From: Cryomorpha ignava
GTDB taxonomy: Bacteria; Bacteroidota; Bacteroidia; Flavobacteriales_D; Cryomorphaceae
Length of the DNA stretch: 64,000 nt
Assembly: GCF_010686655.1 (NCBI RefSeq)
Contig: NZ_JAAGVY010000011.1
Span: forward strand, 54,835 to 118,834
Direction of reading: 5' to 3'
The notes beneath the pieces are model-generated. The model did not search any database and had not been told where the DNA came from. It was given only the letters and a program-made list of their open reading frames with translations. Below are positions 9,982-20,844 of the stretch, in pieces. Both the position numbers and the translations under genes were made by a program. Positions within the stretch are counted from its first letter, which is position 1, and each line of letters starts with the position of its first letter.

Positions 9982-10251
9982 ATGGCAAAAGAATCCATGA
10001 AAGCTCGCGAACGTAAACGCCAAAGAATGGTAGATCACTACGCGGACAAAAGAGCAGAACTTAAAGCAGCAGGAGATTGGGACGCATTACAAAAGCTTCC
10101 TAAAAACTCATCGAAGGTACGCCTTCACAATCGCTGTCAACTTACCGGACGTCCGCGTGGATATATGCGTCAGTTTGGTATTTCGCGTGTTAAGTTTCGC
10201 AAAATGGCACTTGAAGGATTGATTCCGGGTGTTAAAAAAGCGAGTTGGTAA
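9982..10251 (+). CDS. rpsN: 30S ribosomal protein S14, zinc-free type
   Basis: S14 is a late-assembling protein of the 30S head. At 89 residues it is the long, zinc-independent form: the C-terminal block [20 protein letters not shown] keeps only one cysteine, not the paired CxxC motifs of the short zinc-binding form. It lies between rplE and rpsH in the standard spc order. Together with the cysteine-poor L36 at 14449, it means two ribosomal proteins in this cluster do not need zinc. Confidence 0.97.
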   Translation: MAKESMKARERKRQRMVDHYADKRAELKAAGDWDALQKLPKNSSKVRLHNRCQLTGRPRGYMRQFGISRVKFRKMALEGLIPGVKKASW

Positions 10252-10274
10252 TTTACAAGTAAAGAAGAGCAATT

Positions 10275-10673
10275 ATGTACTCCGATCCAATATCAGATTA
10301 TTTAACCCGCGTGCGCAACGCCATCATGGCGCGCAAACGTGTGGTAGAAATACCTTCGTCAAACATCAAGAAAGAAATCACAAAGATTTTGATGGACAAA
10401 GGATATATCCTTAACTATAAGTTTGAGGAAAATGAGATTCAAGGTTCTATTAAAATAGCCCTTAAATATCATCCGGTAACAAAAATACCGGCAATTAAGA
10501 AATTAGAACGCGCTTCGCGCCCTGGATTACGTCAATATGCAGGAGGAAAGGAACTTCCACGTGTATTGAACGGCCTCGGTGTATCTATCATTTCTACCTC
10601 GCAAGGTGTAATGACAGATAAAGAAGCACGTGTACAAAACGTAGGTGGAGAAGTTCTTTGCTACGTATATTAA
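10275..10673 (+). CDS. rpsH: 30S ribosomal protein S8
   Basis: S8 is a primary 16S rRNA-binding protein of the platform and, in E. coli, the repressor of the spc operon. It has 132 residues, starting MYSDPISDYLTRVRNA and ending with the family signature ISTSQGVMTDKEARVQNVGGEVLCYVY. Spacing to neighbours is 23 and 20 bp. Confidence 0.98.
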   Translation: MYSDPISDYLTRVRNAIMARKRVVEIPSSNIKKEITKILMDKGYILNYKFEENEIQGSIKIALKYHPVTKIPAIKKLERASRPGLRQYAGGKELPRVLNGLGVSIISTSQGVMTDKEARVQNVGGEVLCYVY

Positions 10674-10693
10674 AAAGATAAAAGAATAAAAGA

Positions 10694-11245
10694 ATGTCAC
10701 GAATAGGAAAAGCCCCAGTTGCCATACCTTCCGGAGTAACCTTCGGAGTAAAGGACAATGTGGTAACCGTAAAGGGTCCCAAAGGGGAGTTGACACAGGA
10801 AATAAATCCATTGATCACCGTAAAGGAAGAAGATGGAGAGATTAATCTGGTTCGCGCCAATGAGGATAAGCAAACCAAATCATTGCACGGTCTTTACCGT
10901 TCACTGATCAGCAATATGGTAATAGGTGTAAACGAAGGTTATACCATCAAGCAAGAGCTTGTAGGTGTAGGTTACCGTGCCAAAGTTACCGGACAGCAAA
11001 TTGAGTTGTCTCTTGGATTTTCGCACCCGATTGTGCTGCAGGTACCAACGGAAATTAAAGTAAATTCAGAAACGGCCAAAGGTCAGAATCCGATTATTAC
11101 TTTAGAATCTCACGATAAGCAACTTATCGGTCAGGTAGCTGCCAAATTGAGATCTATGCGTAAGCCTGAGCCTTACAAAGGAAAAGGTATTCGCTTTGTT
11201 GGAGAGCAAGTAAGAAGAAAAGCTGGTAAAGCAGCAGGTAAATAA
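10694..11245 (+). CDS. rplF: 50S ribosomal protein L6
   Basis: L6 lies near the factor-binding site of the large subunit. It has 183 residues with two tandem L6 domains; MSRIGKAPVAIPSGV at the start and PEPYKGKGIRFVGEQVRRKAGK at the end are highly conserved. It is followed 9 bp later by rplR. Confidence 0.98.
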   Translation: MSRIGKAPVAIPSGVTFGVKDNVVTVKGPKGELTQEINPLITVKEEDGEINLVRANEDKQTKSLHGLYRSLISNMVIGVNEGYTIKQELVGVGYRAKVTGQQIELSLGFSHPIVLQVPTEIKVNSETAKGQNPIITLESHDKQLIGQVAAKLRSMRKPEPYKGKGIRFVGEQVRRKAGKAAGK

Positions 11246-11254
11246 TATTACATC

Positions 11255-11608
11255 ATGGCTAAGAGCAAATTACAACGCAGAAATAAAATTAAACAAAGCA
11301 TTCGCAAGAATATCTTTGGAACTGCTGAGCGCCCACGACTATCTGTTTACAGAAGTAATAAAGAGATTTATGCGCAAATTATCGACGACAATGCCGGCAA
11401 TACCCTATTGTCTTGTGGTTCTTTGAAAGAAGATGCTGCACACAAGGGAAATAAAATAGAGCAGGCAAAAGAAGTGGGTAAAACCCTGGCAGAAAAAGCA
11501 CTCGCAGCGGGTATTACCGAAGTGATCTTTGACCGTAACGGGTATTTGTATCACGGAAGAGTAAAATCATTGGCAGATTCAGCTCGCGAAGGCGGACTAA
11601 AATTTTAA
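11255..11608 (+). CDS. rplR: 50S ribosomal protein L18
   Basis: L18 binds 5S rRNA and links it to the 23S rRNA. It has 117 residues. The segment [22 protein letters not shown] (about 23-44) and the ending [26 protein letters not shown] are diagnostic. rpsE starts 6 bp after its stop, with only a short A-rich spacer. Confidence 0.98.
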   Translation: MAKSKLQRRNKIKQSIRKNIFGTAERPRLSVYRSNKEIYAQIIDDNAGNTLLSCGSLKEDAAHKGNKIEQAKEVGKTLAEKALAAGITEVIFDRNGYLYHGRVKSLADSAREGGLKF

Positions 11609-11614
11609 GAAAAA

Positions 11615-12133
11615 ATGGCAAAAGCAAATATAAAACGCGTTAAGTCGAGCGAGATTGAGCTTAAAGATAAGCTTGTAGCGATTAATCGTGTTACCAAAGT
11701 AACCAAAGGTGGTAGAACATTCAGTTTTTCGGCTATTGTAATAGTAGGTGATGAAAATGGAGTAGTAGGCCATGGTCTTGGTAAAGCAAAAGAGGTTACT
11801 ACGGCAATTGCAAAAGGTATCGACGATGCCAAGAAAAATTTAATGAAAGTGCCTATCATAAATGGTACAGTACCACATAGCCAATACGGAAAGTTTTCCG
11901 GGGCTAAGGTTTTTCTGAAACCAGCATCAAACGGTACCGGAGTAATAGCCGGAGGTAGTATGCGTGCAGTATTGGAGAGTGTAGGTATTCACGATGTACT
12001 TGCCAAGTCGCAGGGATCATCAAACCCACACAACGTAGTAAAAGCAACTTTTGATGCTTTGTCTCAACTGCGCGATGCCCGTACGGTAGCACAACAACGT
12101 GGAATTAAAATGAGCCGTGTATTTAACGGATAA
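11615..12133 (+). CDS. rpsE: 30S ribosomal protein S5
   Basis: S5 lies at the mRNA entry site and affects decoding fidelity. It has 172 residues with the double-stranded RNA-binding-like N-terminal domain ([27 protein letters not shown], about 20-46) and the C-terminal domain carrying [23 protein letters not shown]. Standard position between rplR and rpmD. Confidence 0.98.
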   Translation: MAKANIKRVKSSEIELKDKLVAINRVTKVTKGGRTFSFSAIVIVGDENGVVGHGLGKAKEVTTAIAKGIDDAKKNLMKVPIINGTVPHSQYGKFSGAKVFLKPASNGTGVIAGGSMRAVLESVGIHDVLAKSQGSSNPHNVVKATFDALSQLRDARTVAQQRGIKMSRVFNG

Positions 12134-12154
12134 TTTTTCAATACGAAACCTATC

Positions 12155-12337
12155 ATGGCAAAGGAAATAATAGTAACTCAAGTACGTAGCGCAATCAACA
12201 AGCCTAAAGATCAAAAGGCTACCCTGATTGCCCTTGGATGCAAAAAACTAAATGTACCTATTCACAAAACTGCTTCACCGCAGGTATTGGGTATGATTAA
12301 TAAGGTAAAGCATCTTGTTAAAGTAGAAGATAAGTAA
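12155..12337 (+). CDS. rpmD: 50S ribosomal protein L30
   Basis: L30 is a small peripheral 23S rRNA-binding protein. It has 60 residues, the usual bacterial length. The pattern [27 protein letters not shown] is typical, as is the C-terminal [14 protein letters not shown]. It sits between rpsE and rplO in the spc order. Confidence 0.96.
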   Translation: MAKEIIVTQVRSAINKPKDQKATLIALGCKKLNVPIHKTASPQVLGMINKVKHLVKVEDK

Positions 12338-12357
12338 TAAAGCTAAAGAATTTAGAA

Positions 12358-12804
12358 ATGGATCTTAGTAAGCTAAAGCCGGCAAAAGGCTCAACAAAAA
12401 ATAAAAAACGACTGGGACGTGGAGAAGGTTCTGGTTTTGGTGATACTGCCGGACGCGGACACAAAGGTGCTAAATCGCGAAGTGGATACAGTAAGAAACG
12501 CGGATTTGAAGGTGGGCAGATGCCACTTCAGCGTCGCGTACCAAAGTTTGGTTTCACCAATCCGAATCGCGTAGAGTATAAAGCCATCAATTTGGATGCA
12601 TTAGAGCTTCTCGCTTCAGAAAAAAATATTGACACCTTTAATCCGGAAGTATTCTGTGCAAACGGTTTGTGTACCAAAGGCGAACTTGTAAAAGTTCTTG
12701 GTAGAGGTGAATTGAAATCTAAAGTAAAGGTTACAGCCCATGCTTTTTCAGCTACTGCAAAAGCAGCTATTGAAGAGAAAGGCGGAGAAACCACTCAACT
12801 GTAA
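12358..12804 (+). CDS. rplO: 50S ribosomal protein L15
   Basis: L15 is a late assembly protein of the 50S subunit. It has 148 residues. The N-terminal half is Gly/Lys/Arg-rich ([20 protein letters not shown], about 19-38, then [21 protein letters not shown]), the standard L15 extension that threads into rRNA. The C-terminal globular part ends [10 protein letters not shown]. secY follows after 22 bp. Confidence 0.98.
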   Translation: MDLSKLKPAKGSTKNKKRLGRGEGSGFGDTAGRGHKGAKSRSGYSKKRGFEGGQMPLQRRVPKFGFTNPNRVEYKAINLDALELLASEKNIDTFNPEVFCANGLCTKGELVKVLGRGELKSKVKVTAHAFSATAKAAIEEKGGETTQL

Positions 12805-12826
12805 CTTTTAAAGATCGCAATCAGGC

Positions 12827-14155
12827 ATGAAAAATTTTATTCAGACCCTTAAAAATATCTGGAGTATTGAAGAACTCCGATCGCGTATTCTTACTACCCT
12901 TGCTTTGCTATTGGTATTTAGAATAGGATCGTATATTGTACTTCCGGGAATTGATGCTCAGGCGCTTGCCGCGGCAAATGAAGGTGGTGGTGGTCTTGCC
13001 GGACTGCTAAACCTGTTTACCGGTGGTGCCTTTAACAGAGCCTCCATATTCAGTTTGGGTATTATGCCGTACATTTCGGCATCTATTATTATGCAGCTTA
13101 TGGGTATAGCAGTGCCTACTATCCAAAAGATGCAAAAAGAAGGTGCCAGCGGTCAAAAGAAAATAAATCAATACACCCGATTTTTAACAATCGTAATTAC
13201 CGGTTTTCAAGCTCCGGGTTATATCGCAGCTTCGGTTCCCGAAAGTGCACGTCTATACGACACGCCATTTTGGTGGGTTACCGTTATTGTAATTCTTACA
13301 TCGGGTACTTTATTTGTAATGTGGCTCGGTGAGCGTATTACAGATCGTGGAGTTGGAAATGGTATTTCCCTTCTTATCATGATCGGTATTATTGCCGGTC
13401 TTCCGGGAGCATTCTTCCAGGAAGTAATTGCATCTTTAGGTTCAGAAGGAAACGGATTGGTAATGTTGCTTATTGAACTTATTGCGCTGCTTGTTGTTAT
13501 TGCTGCTACGGTGGCACTCGTTCAGGCTGTTCGCAGGGTACCTATACAGTTTCCAAAAAGACAAGTTGGAAACCGTCAGTACAGCGAAGGTGCACGTCAG
13601 TATATTCCACTTAAAGTGAACAGTGCAGGGGTAATGCCAATCATCTTTGCCCAGGCTATTATGTTCGTTCCGCTTTATATTGCACAATATTCTGAATCGA
13701 GCAGTGGATTCTTCGTAGAATTAGCTAACTTTGCGGGCTTTTGGTACAACGCTATCTTTTTTGTGATGGTAGTGGCTTTCACGTATTTCTATACAGCCAT
13801 TACTGTAAATCCAAACCAGATGGCCGACGATCTAAAGCGAAACGGTGGATTTATACCGGGTGTTAAGCCTGGCCGATCTACTGCCGACTTTTTAGATACG
13901 GTGCTTTCACGCATCACGCTTCCGGGAGCGATATTCCTGGGCTTTATAGCTATTTTACCGGTGTTTGCAATGCAGGCAGGTGTAAAACAAGCTTTTTCCA
14001 TATTCTTTGGCGGAACGTCGCTTTTGATTATGGTAGGGGTTATACTCGATACCCTTCAGCAAATTGAGAGTTATTTATTAATGCGCCATTACGATGGATT
14101 GATGAAAACAGGCAAGCTTGCCGGAAGAGCATCAACCTTTGGTATGGCCGGTTAA
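12827..14155 (+). CDS. secY: Preprotein translocase subunit SecY
   Basis: SecY is the channel of the SecYEG translocon in the inner membrane, used here by the many exported proteins in this window. The 442-residue protein has about ten hydrophobic segments, the first at roughly 20-40. Family landmarks are GIMPYISASIIMQLM (about 83-97), the GERITDRGVGNGISLLI loop and the cytoplasmic region with VNPNQMADDLKRNGGFIPG (about 325-343). It ends the spc set; adk and map, which often lie between secY and infA, are absent. Confidence 0.98.
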   Translation: MKNFIQTLKNIWSIEELRSRILTTLALLLVFRIGSYIVLPGIDAQALAAANEGGGGLAGLLNLFTGGAFNRASIFSLGIMPYISASIIMQLMGIAVPTIQKMQKEGASGQKKINQYTRFLTIVITGFQAPGYIAASVPESARLYDTPFWWVTVIVILTSGTLFVMWLGERITDRGVGNGISLLIMIGIIAGLPGAFFQEVIASLGSEGNGLVMLLIELIALLVVIAATVALVQAVRRVPIQFPKRQVGNRQYSEGARQYIPLKVNSAGVMPIIFAQAIMFVPLYIAQYSESSSGFFVELANFAGFWYNAIFFVMVVAFTYFYTAITVNPNQMADDLKRNGGFIPGVKPGRSTADFLDTVLSRITLPGAIFLGFIAILPVFAMQAGVKQAFSIFFGGTSLLIMVGVILDTLQQIESYLLMRHYDGLMKTGKLAGRASTFGMAG

Positions 14156-14173
14156 ACACAAGGATTAACTTTT

Positions 14174-14392
14174 ATGGCAAAACAAGCCTCTATTGAGCAA
14201 GATGGTACTATTGTAGAAGCATTGAGTAATGCAATGTTTAAGGTAGAGCTGGAAAACGGTCATGTGATCGTAGCTCACATCTCCGGAAAGATGCGGATGC
14301 ACTACATCAAGATATTGCCGGGAGATAAAGTGAAGGTAGAAATGTCGCCATACGATTTATCAAAAGGAAGAATTACATTCAGATATAAATAG
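14174..14392 (+). CDS. infA: Translation initiation factor IF-1
   Basis: IF-1 occupies the A site of the 30S subunit during initiation and works with IF-2 and IF-3. It has 72 residues, the standard length, with the OB-fold sequence [31 protein letters not shown] (about 15-45) and a C-terminal [19 protein letters not shown]. It is 18 bp after secY and 56 bp before rpmJ. Confidence 0.98.
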   Translation: MAKQASIEQDGTIVEALSNAMFKVELENGHVIVAHISGKMRMHYIKILPGDKVKVEMSPYDLSKGRITFRYK

Positions 14393-14448
14393 TGTAAAGC
14401 GAGGGGCTGATAATACGGTTCCGTTTTGCATCTGAAACTAAATTGATT

Positions 14449-14565
14449 ATGAAAACAAGAGCAAGTATAAAAAAGCGTTCGGCAGAATGCAAAATCGTAC
14501 GACGCAAAGGACGTTTGTACGTTATAAACAAAAAGAATCCGAAGTTTAAGCAACGTCAAGGATAA
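14449..14565 (+). CDS. rpmJ: 50S ribosomal protein L36, cysteine-poor form
   Basis: A 38-codon gene, [20 protein letters not shown] followed by [19 protein letters not shown]36 is the smallest 50S protein, binding near helices of 23S rRNA domain V. In the zinc-binding form it has a C-x2-C-x12-C-x4-H ribbon. Here only the cysteine at residue 14 remains: residue 11 is Ser, residue 27 is Asn and residue 33 is Phe, so zinc cannot be held in the usual way. From memory this pattern is usual in Bacteroidota. It lies in the standard position between infA and rpsM. Confidence 0.95.
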   Translation: MKTRASIKKRSAECKIVRRKGRLYVINKKNPKFKQRQG

Positions 14566-14582
14566 GTAAAAGATAATAATTT

Positions 14583-14960
14583 ATGGCTAGGATAGCTGGT
14601 ATTGATTTACCAAAAAATAAGCGCGGTGTTATAGGTCTTACCTATATTTTTGGAATAGGCCGCTCCAGATCTTCAGAAATTTTGGCAAAAGCCGAGGTAA
14701 GTGAAGATACGAAAGTTCAGGATTGGAACGATGATGAATTGTCTAAAATTCGTCAGGCACTACAAGAAGAGTTCAAAGTAGAGGGTGCGCTTCGCTCAGA
14801 GATCCAAACCAATATTAAGCGACTTATGGATATAGGTTGCTACCGTGGTGTTCGTCATCGTTCAGGTCTTCCACTTAGAGGGCAGCGTACGAAAAACAAC
14901 TCACGCACAAGAAAAGGTAAACGTAAAACTGTGGCCAACAAGAAAAAGGCTACTAAATAA
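14583..14960 (+). CDS. rpsM: 30S ribosomal protein S13
   Basis: S13 sits at the top of the 30S head and contacts P-site tRNA and the 50S subunit. It has 125 residues with [22 protein letters not shown] at the start, the helix-two-turns-helix region [11 protein letters not shown], and the basic tail [23 protein letters not shown]. First gene of the classical alpha operon; S4 typically regulates that unit in other bacteria. Confidence 0.98.
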   Translation: MARIAGIDLPKNKRGVIGLTYIFGIGRSRSSEILAKAEVSEDTKVQDWNDDELSKIRQALQEEFKVEGALRSEIQTNIKRLMDIGCYRGVRHRSGLPLRGQRTKNNSRTRKGKRKTVANKKKATK

Positions 14961-14993
14961 TCGATAATCGATTAGATTTTAAAATTATCAAGT

Positions 14994-15380
14994 ATGGCCA
15001 AATCGAATGCTAAAAAGAAGCGAGTAGTTAAAGTAGATGCAGTTGGAGAAGCGCATATTCAAGCTTCATTTAACAATATAATCATCTCATTAACGAACGC
15101 AAGTGGACAAGTTATAAGCTGGTCAACAGCTGGTAAACAAGGGTTCCGCGGATCTAAAAAGAATACCCCTTATGCAGCTCAGGTGGCTGCCGAAGATTGT
15201 GCGAAAGTGGCTCACGAGGCCGGATTGCGCAAAGTAAAGGTGTACGTAAAAGGCCCGGGTTCGGGTCGCGAATCGGCTATCCGATCTATCCATAACTCGG
15301 GAATTGAAGTTACCGAAATTGTAGATGTTACACCGATACCACACAATGGTTGTCGTCCACCAAAGAGAAGAAGAGTATAA
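14994..15380 (+). CDS. rpsK: 30S ribosomal protein S11
   Basis: S11 lies on the platform of the small subunit near the E-site mRNA. It has 128 residues. [21 protein letters not shown] (about 14-34) and the C terminus [17 protein letters not shown] are family signatures. Its position between rpsM and rpsD is canonical. The Asn-Gly in the C-terminal block is the classic isoaspartate site of S11. Confidence 0.98.
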   Translation: MAKSNAKKKRVVKVDAVGEAHIQASFNNIIISLTNASGQVISWSTAGKQGFRGSKKNTPYAAQVAAEDCAKVAHEAGLRKVKVYVKGPGSGRESAIRSIHNSGIEVTEIVDVTPIPHNGCRPPKRRRV

Positions 15381-15416
15381 TAATACCGTCTGATAAAGAC
15401 AAAATAGAAATTAATT

Positions 15417-16025
15417 ATGGCACGATATACAGGCCCAAAATCAAAAGTAGCACGAAGATTTCGCGAACCAATATTTGGTCCGGATAAAGCCCTAGAGCGT
15501 AAAAATTATCCTCCAGGATTTCACGGCCCTAACAAACGCAGATCTAAGCAGTCAGAATACTCTATTCAGTTGCTCGAAAAGCAAAAAGCAAAATACACTT
15601 ACGGTATCCTTGAGCGTCAGTTTGCTAACTTGTTTGACAAAGCACAACGAAAAATGGGTATTACAGGCGAGCTTTTGCTACAATTTTGTGAAGCCCGTCT
15701 TGATAATGTAGTTTACCGTATGGGAATTTCACCAACACGCAGCGGAGCTCGTCAGTTGGTGGGTCACCGCCACATCACCGTAAATGGTGAGATGGTAAAT
15801 ATTCCTAGCTACTCACTGAAACCCGGCGATAAAGTTGGTGTTCGTGAGCGCTCAAAATCGATGGAAGTGATTACAAATTCACTTACTTCAGGAGCAACTA
15901 ATAAACACGATTGGTATGAGTTTAACCGCAGCAGCATGACGGGTACTTACATCCAGCATCCTACACGCGATCAAATCCCTGAGAATATCAAGGAGCAGCT
16001 TATCGTTGAACTTTACTCTAAATAA
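15417..16025 (+). CDS. rpsD: 30S ribosomal protein S4
   Basis: S4 is a primary assembly protein of the 30S body and, in E. coli, represses the alpha operon. It has 202 residues, with [21 protein letters not shown] at the start and the S4 RNA-binding domain (about 92-155) including [32 protein letters not shown]. It is the zinc-free form: the N terminus lacks the CxxC cysteines. Confidence 0.98.
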   Translation: MARYTGPKSKVARRFREPIFGPDKALERKNYPPGFHGPNKRRSKQSEYSIQLLEKQKAKYTYGILERQFANLFDKAQRKMGITGELLLQFCEARLDNVVYRMGISPTRSGARQLVGHRHITVNGEMVNIPSYSLKPGDKVGVRERSKSMEVITNSLTSGATNKHDWYEFNRSSMTGTYIQHPTRDQIPENIKEQLIVELYSK

Positions 16026-16050
16026 TAAAACCTTTTAAGGAAAACCTATA

Positions 16051-17043
16051 ATGGCCATATTAGACTTTCAGAAACCGGATAAGGTCGTAATGATCGACTC
16101 TGATAATAATCAGGGAAAATTTGAATTCAGACCGCTTGAGCCGGGCTATGGCATCACTGTCGGAAACGCCCTGCGAAGAATCCTTCTTTCATCTCTTGAA
16201 GGATTTGCAATCACCTCTGTGAAAATAGAAGGTGTAGATCATGAATTCTCTGCGATAGACGGAGTGGTAGAAGATGTTACCGAAATTGTTTTGAACTTGA
16301 AACAAGTGCGTTTCAAAAGACAAATCGATAGCACAGACAGCGAAAAAGTAACTATTAATATCGGTGGATCCGATGCTTTTACAGCTGGTGATATCGGTAA
16401 ATTTACTTCTGCATTTCAAGTGTTGAACCCTGATCTTGTGATTTGTCGCATGGATAAAAAGGTGAAACTTCAAATTGAAATCAATGTTGGTAAAGGACGC
16501 GGATACCGCCCAAGTGAAGAGAATAAGGTAAATAATGCACCAATTGGTACCATTTTTATCGACTCTATCTTTACGCCAATCCGCAAAGTGAATTATACGA
16601 TTGAAAACTACCGTGTAGAGCAAAAAACAGATTATGAAAAACTAATCGTTGATGTAACTACAGATGGTTCTATTTCACCAAAAGACTCATTGCAGGAAGC
16701 TGCTAAGATTTTGATTCACCATTTCATGTTGTTCTCAGATGAGCGCATTACGCTTGACAATGAAGAGAAATCGGAGACTGAAGAATTTGATGAAACTTCG
16801 CTACACATGCGTCAGCTTTTGAAAACGAAGCTTGTGGATATGGATCTTTCAGTACGTGCACTAAACTGCTTGAAAGCTGCCGATATCGAAACGCTTGGCG
16901 ATCTGGTATCATTTAATAAAAATGACTTATTGAAGTTTAGAAACTTTGGTAAGAAATCGCTTACTGAGCTTGAAGATTTAATTGAAGCTAAAGGGCTTAC
17001 ATTCGGAATGAATGTAGCTAAATATAAACTTGATAAAGAGTAA
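16051..17043 (+). CDS. rpoA: DNA-directed RNA polymerase subunit alpha
   Basis: The alpha subunit nucleates assembly of RNA polymerase, and its C-terminal domain binds activators and promoter DNA. The 330-residue protein shows the N-terminal assembly domain (about 1-235), with [23 protein letters not shown] near residue 28-50, then a short acidic linker ([11 protein letters not shown]) and the C-terminal domain with helix-hairpin-helix sequence [18 protein letters not shown] and [16 protein letters not shown] [16 protein letters not shown]. It lies between rpsD and rplQ as in most bacteria. Confidence 0.98.
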   Translation: MAILDFQKPDKVVMIDSDNNQGKFEFRPLEPGYGITVGNALRRILLSSLEGFAITSVKIEGVDHEFSAIDGVVEDVTEIVLNLKQVRFKRQIDSTDSEKVTINIGGSDAFTAGDIGKFTSAFQVLNPDLVICRMDKKVKLQIEINVGKGRGYRPSEENKVNNAPIGTIFIDSIFTPIRKVNYTIENYRVEQKTDYEKLIVDVTTDGSISPKDSLQEAAKILIHHFMLFSDERITLDNEEKSETEEFDETSLHMRQLLKTKLVDMDLSVRALNCLKAADIETLGDLVSFNKNDLLKFRNFGKKSLTELEDLIEAKGLTFGMNVAKYKLDKE

Positions 17044-17055
17044 ACCGAACCGTCG

Positions 17056-17067
17056 CTCCTTCGGGAG
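17056..17067 (+). other. Small UUCG-tetraloop hairpin ahead of rplQ
   Basis: CTCC-TTCG-GGAG forms a 4-bp stem capped by a UUCG tetraloop in the 44-bp gap between rpoA and rplQ. C(UUCG)G loops are exceptionally stable. It has no T-run, so it is not a terminator; it may mark an mRNA-processing or stability site. The role is inferred. Confidence 0.4.
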
Positions 17068-17087
17068 GATGTTCAATTTGAAATACA

Positions 17088-17756
17088 ATGAGACACGGGA
17101 ATCGCAATAACGCATTAAGCCGCACAGCAAGCCACAGAAGCGCTATGCTTTCTAACATGGCATGCTCGCTAATAGAACATAAGCGCATTACTACTACAGT
17201 TGCAAAAGCAAAAACGCTACGCAAATTTGTAGAGCCATTAATCACGAAATCGAAAACAGATTCTACACATTCAAGAAGGCTAGTATTTAGCACCTTGAAA
17301 AGTAAGGATCATGTAACCGAACTATTTCGCGCAGTAGCACCAAAAGTTGCTACACGTGAAGGTGGTTATACACGAATCATCAAGCTTGGCACACGTCAGG
17401 GTGATGCTGCCGAAATGTGTATGATAGAATTGGTTGACTTCAACGAAATAATGCTTGGAGAATCTCAATCTACTACACGCAGAAGCCGCAGAGGTGGAAA
17501 GAAAAAATCTACTGATACTGTTGAAGCAAAAGCTGCACCAGCTAAAGAAGATAAGAAAGATGCCACGGTTGATAATTCTAAGCAAGAGCCTAAACAGGAA
17601 CTTGCTGCGGAAGAAGCAGCCCGTGAAGCCAAAGAAAAAGAAGTTCGTGCGCAGGAACTCGCTTCTGAAGAAAAAGCGATTGAAGCAAAAGAGAAAATTC
17701 CAGCTAAGGATCCAAAATCAGAGGGCAAAACTCCTGATACCGATTCAAAAGGATAA
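17088..17756 (+). CDS. rplQ: 50S ribosomal protein L17 with long charged tail
   Basis: L17 lies near the exit tunnel. Residues 1 to about 125 are the normal L17 domain, starting [21 protein letters not shown] and ending around VDFNEIMLG. Residues from about 130 to 222 form an extension rich in Lys, Glu and Ala, repetitive and low in complexity, that E. coli L17 (about 127 residues) lacks. Tails of some kind on L17 are common in Bacteroidota as I recall, but this one is long. It is the last ribosomal gene; a strong terminator follows at 17786. Confidence 0.96.
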   Translation: MRHGNRNNALSRTASHRSAMLSNMACSLIEHKRITTTVAKAKTLRKFVEPLITKSKTDSTHSRRLVFSTLKSKDHVTELFRAVAPKVATREGGYTRIIKLGTRQGDAAEMCMIELVDFNEIMLGESQSTTRRSRRGGKKKSTDTVEAKAAPAKEDKKDATVDNSKQEPKQELAAEEAAREAKEKEVRAQELASEEKAIEAKEKIPAKDPKSEGKTPDTDSKG

Positions 17757-17785
17757 TATCTTGTTTAAAACTCGTCTCATATTTG

Positions 17786-17817
17786 GGGATAATGCTTTTG
17801 CATTATCCCTTTTTTTT
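17786..17817 (+). terminator. Terminator of the ribosomal cluster
   Basis: GGGATAATGC (17786-17795) pairs perfectly with GCATTATCCC (17800-17809) around a TTTT loop and is followed by eight T residues. It is a textbook rho-independent terminator closing the rpsL-rplQ unit. The carA start codon is only 14 bp beyond the T-run. Confidence 0.93.
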
Positions 17818-17831
17818 AATCTTTTTGTAAC

Positions 17832-20247
<2,416 letters not shown>

Positions 20248-20256
20248 TAGGCTCTT

Positions 20257-20613
20257 GTGCTCAATACCCGCGTTGCGAACAGTTTTGAAAATAGTCACTT
20301 ATAAGGATAAGCTCCTTATTTTCAAAACTGCTCGCGCCTTGCTCTCAAACACAATAGTCCTGTCAGGAGATGGGACTAGTGCTCGATATCTACGCAAACA
20401 GTTTTGAAAATCTTAGCTCATGCCATTTTAGGCATGACAGTCATCTATAAGGATAGGCTCCTTATTTTCAAAATTGCCTGTGCATTGATATTAAACACAA
20501 TACTCGGTGAAGAGTTGATTCTTGCTTCTGATAGCTGATTTACGTTTATTTTATAACCATTCAACAAAGTATAGATTCCATATTTTCAAATCTGCTAGAC
20601 TTCGAACACAATG
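20257..20613. repeat. Repeat family with nested hairpins, three copies
   Basis: Copy A: CAGTTTTGAAAATA (20280-20293) is a perfect inverted repeat of 20317-20330. Its loop holds a second hairpin, ATAAGGA-taagc-TCCTTAT (20301-20319), that competes for the same bases. Copy B has the same arms at 20399-20411 and 20464-20476 (one G-T pair), the same inner hairpin (20447-20465), and an extra 7-bp hairpin, TCATGCC/GGCATGA (20418-20437). Copy C (20579-20613) keeps only the right part. Each copy is followed by a similar AAACACAATA-like stretch. It is non-coding and probably a mobile repeat remnant. Confidence 0.75.
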
Positions 20614-20686
20614 GTTCATTTAATATGTTAGGGTTTTGAGTTGGAAGGGGATGTATAATGTAACGGGATTGTTTTATGAATCCAAG

Positions 20687-20718
20687 AATGCCTCTAATAG
20701 CAGGGGCATTTTTATTTA
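20687..20718 (+). terminator. Likely terminator downstream of the repeats
   Basis: AATGCCTCT (20687-20695) pairs with AGGGGCATT (20702-20710), one G-T pair, loop AATAGC, then TTTATTTATT. It would stop transcription from the carA-eno side before the gene at 20845. It is about 440 bp beyond eno, so the repeats would be part of the eno transcript. Confidence 0.6.
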
Positions 20719-20844
20719 TTTGATGTTTATTTCAATTGCATAGGTTAATTGGAATGCTATTTTGATATTTGCGGTAGGGTGATGTTAAATTCGTTTGTAC
20801 ACCTTGTAGTTCGTGTTTTTTTATCTAATACTAATTGAATTCCT

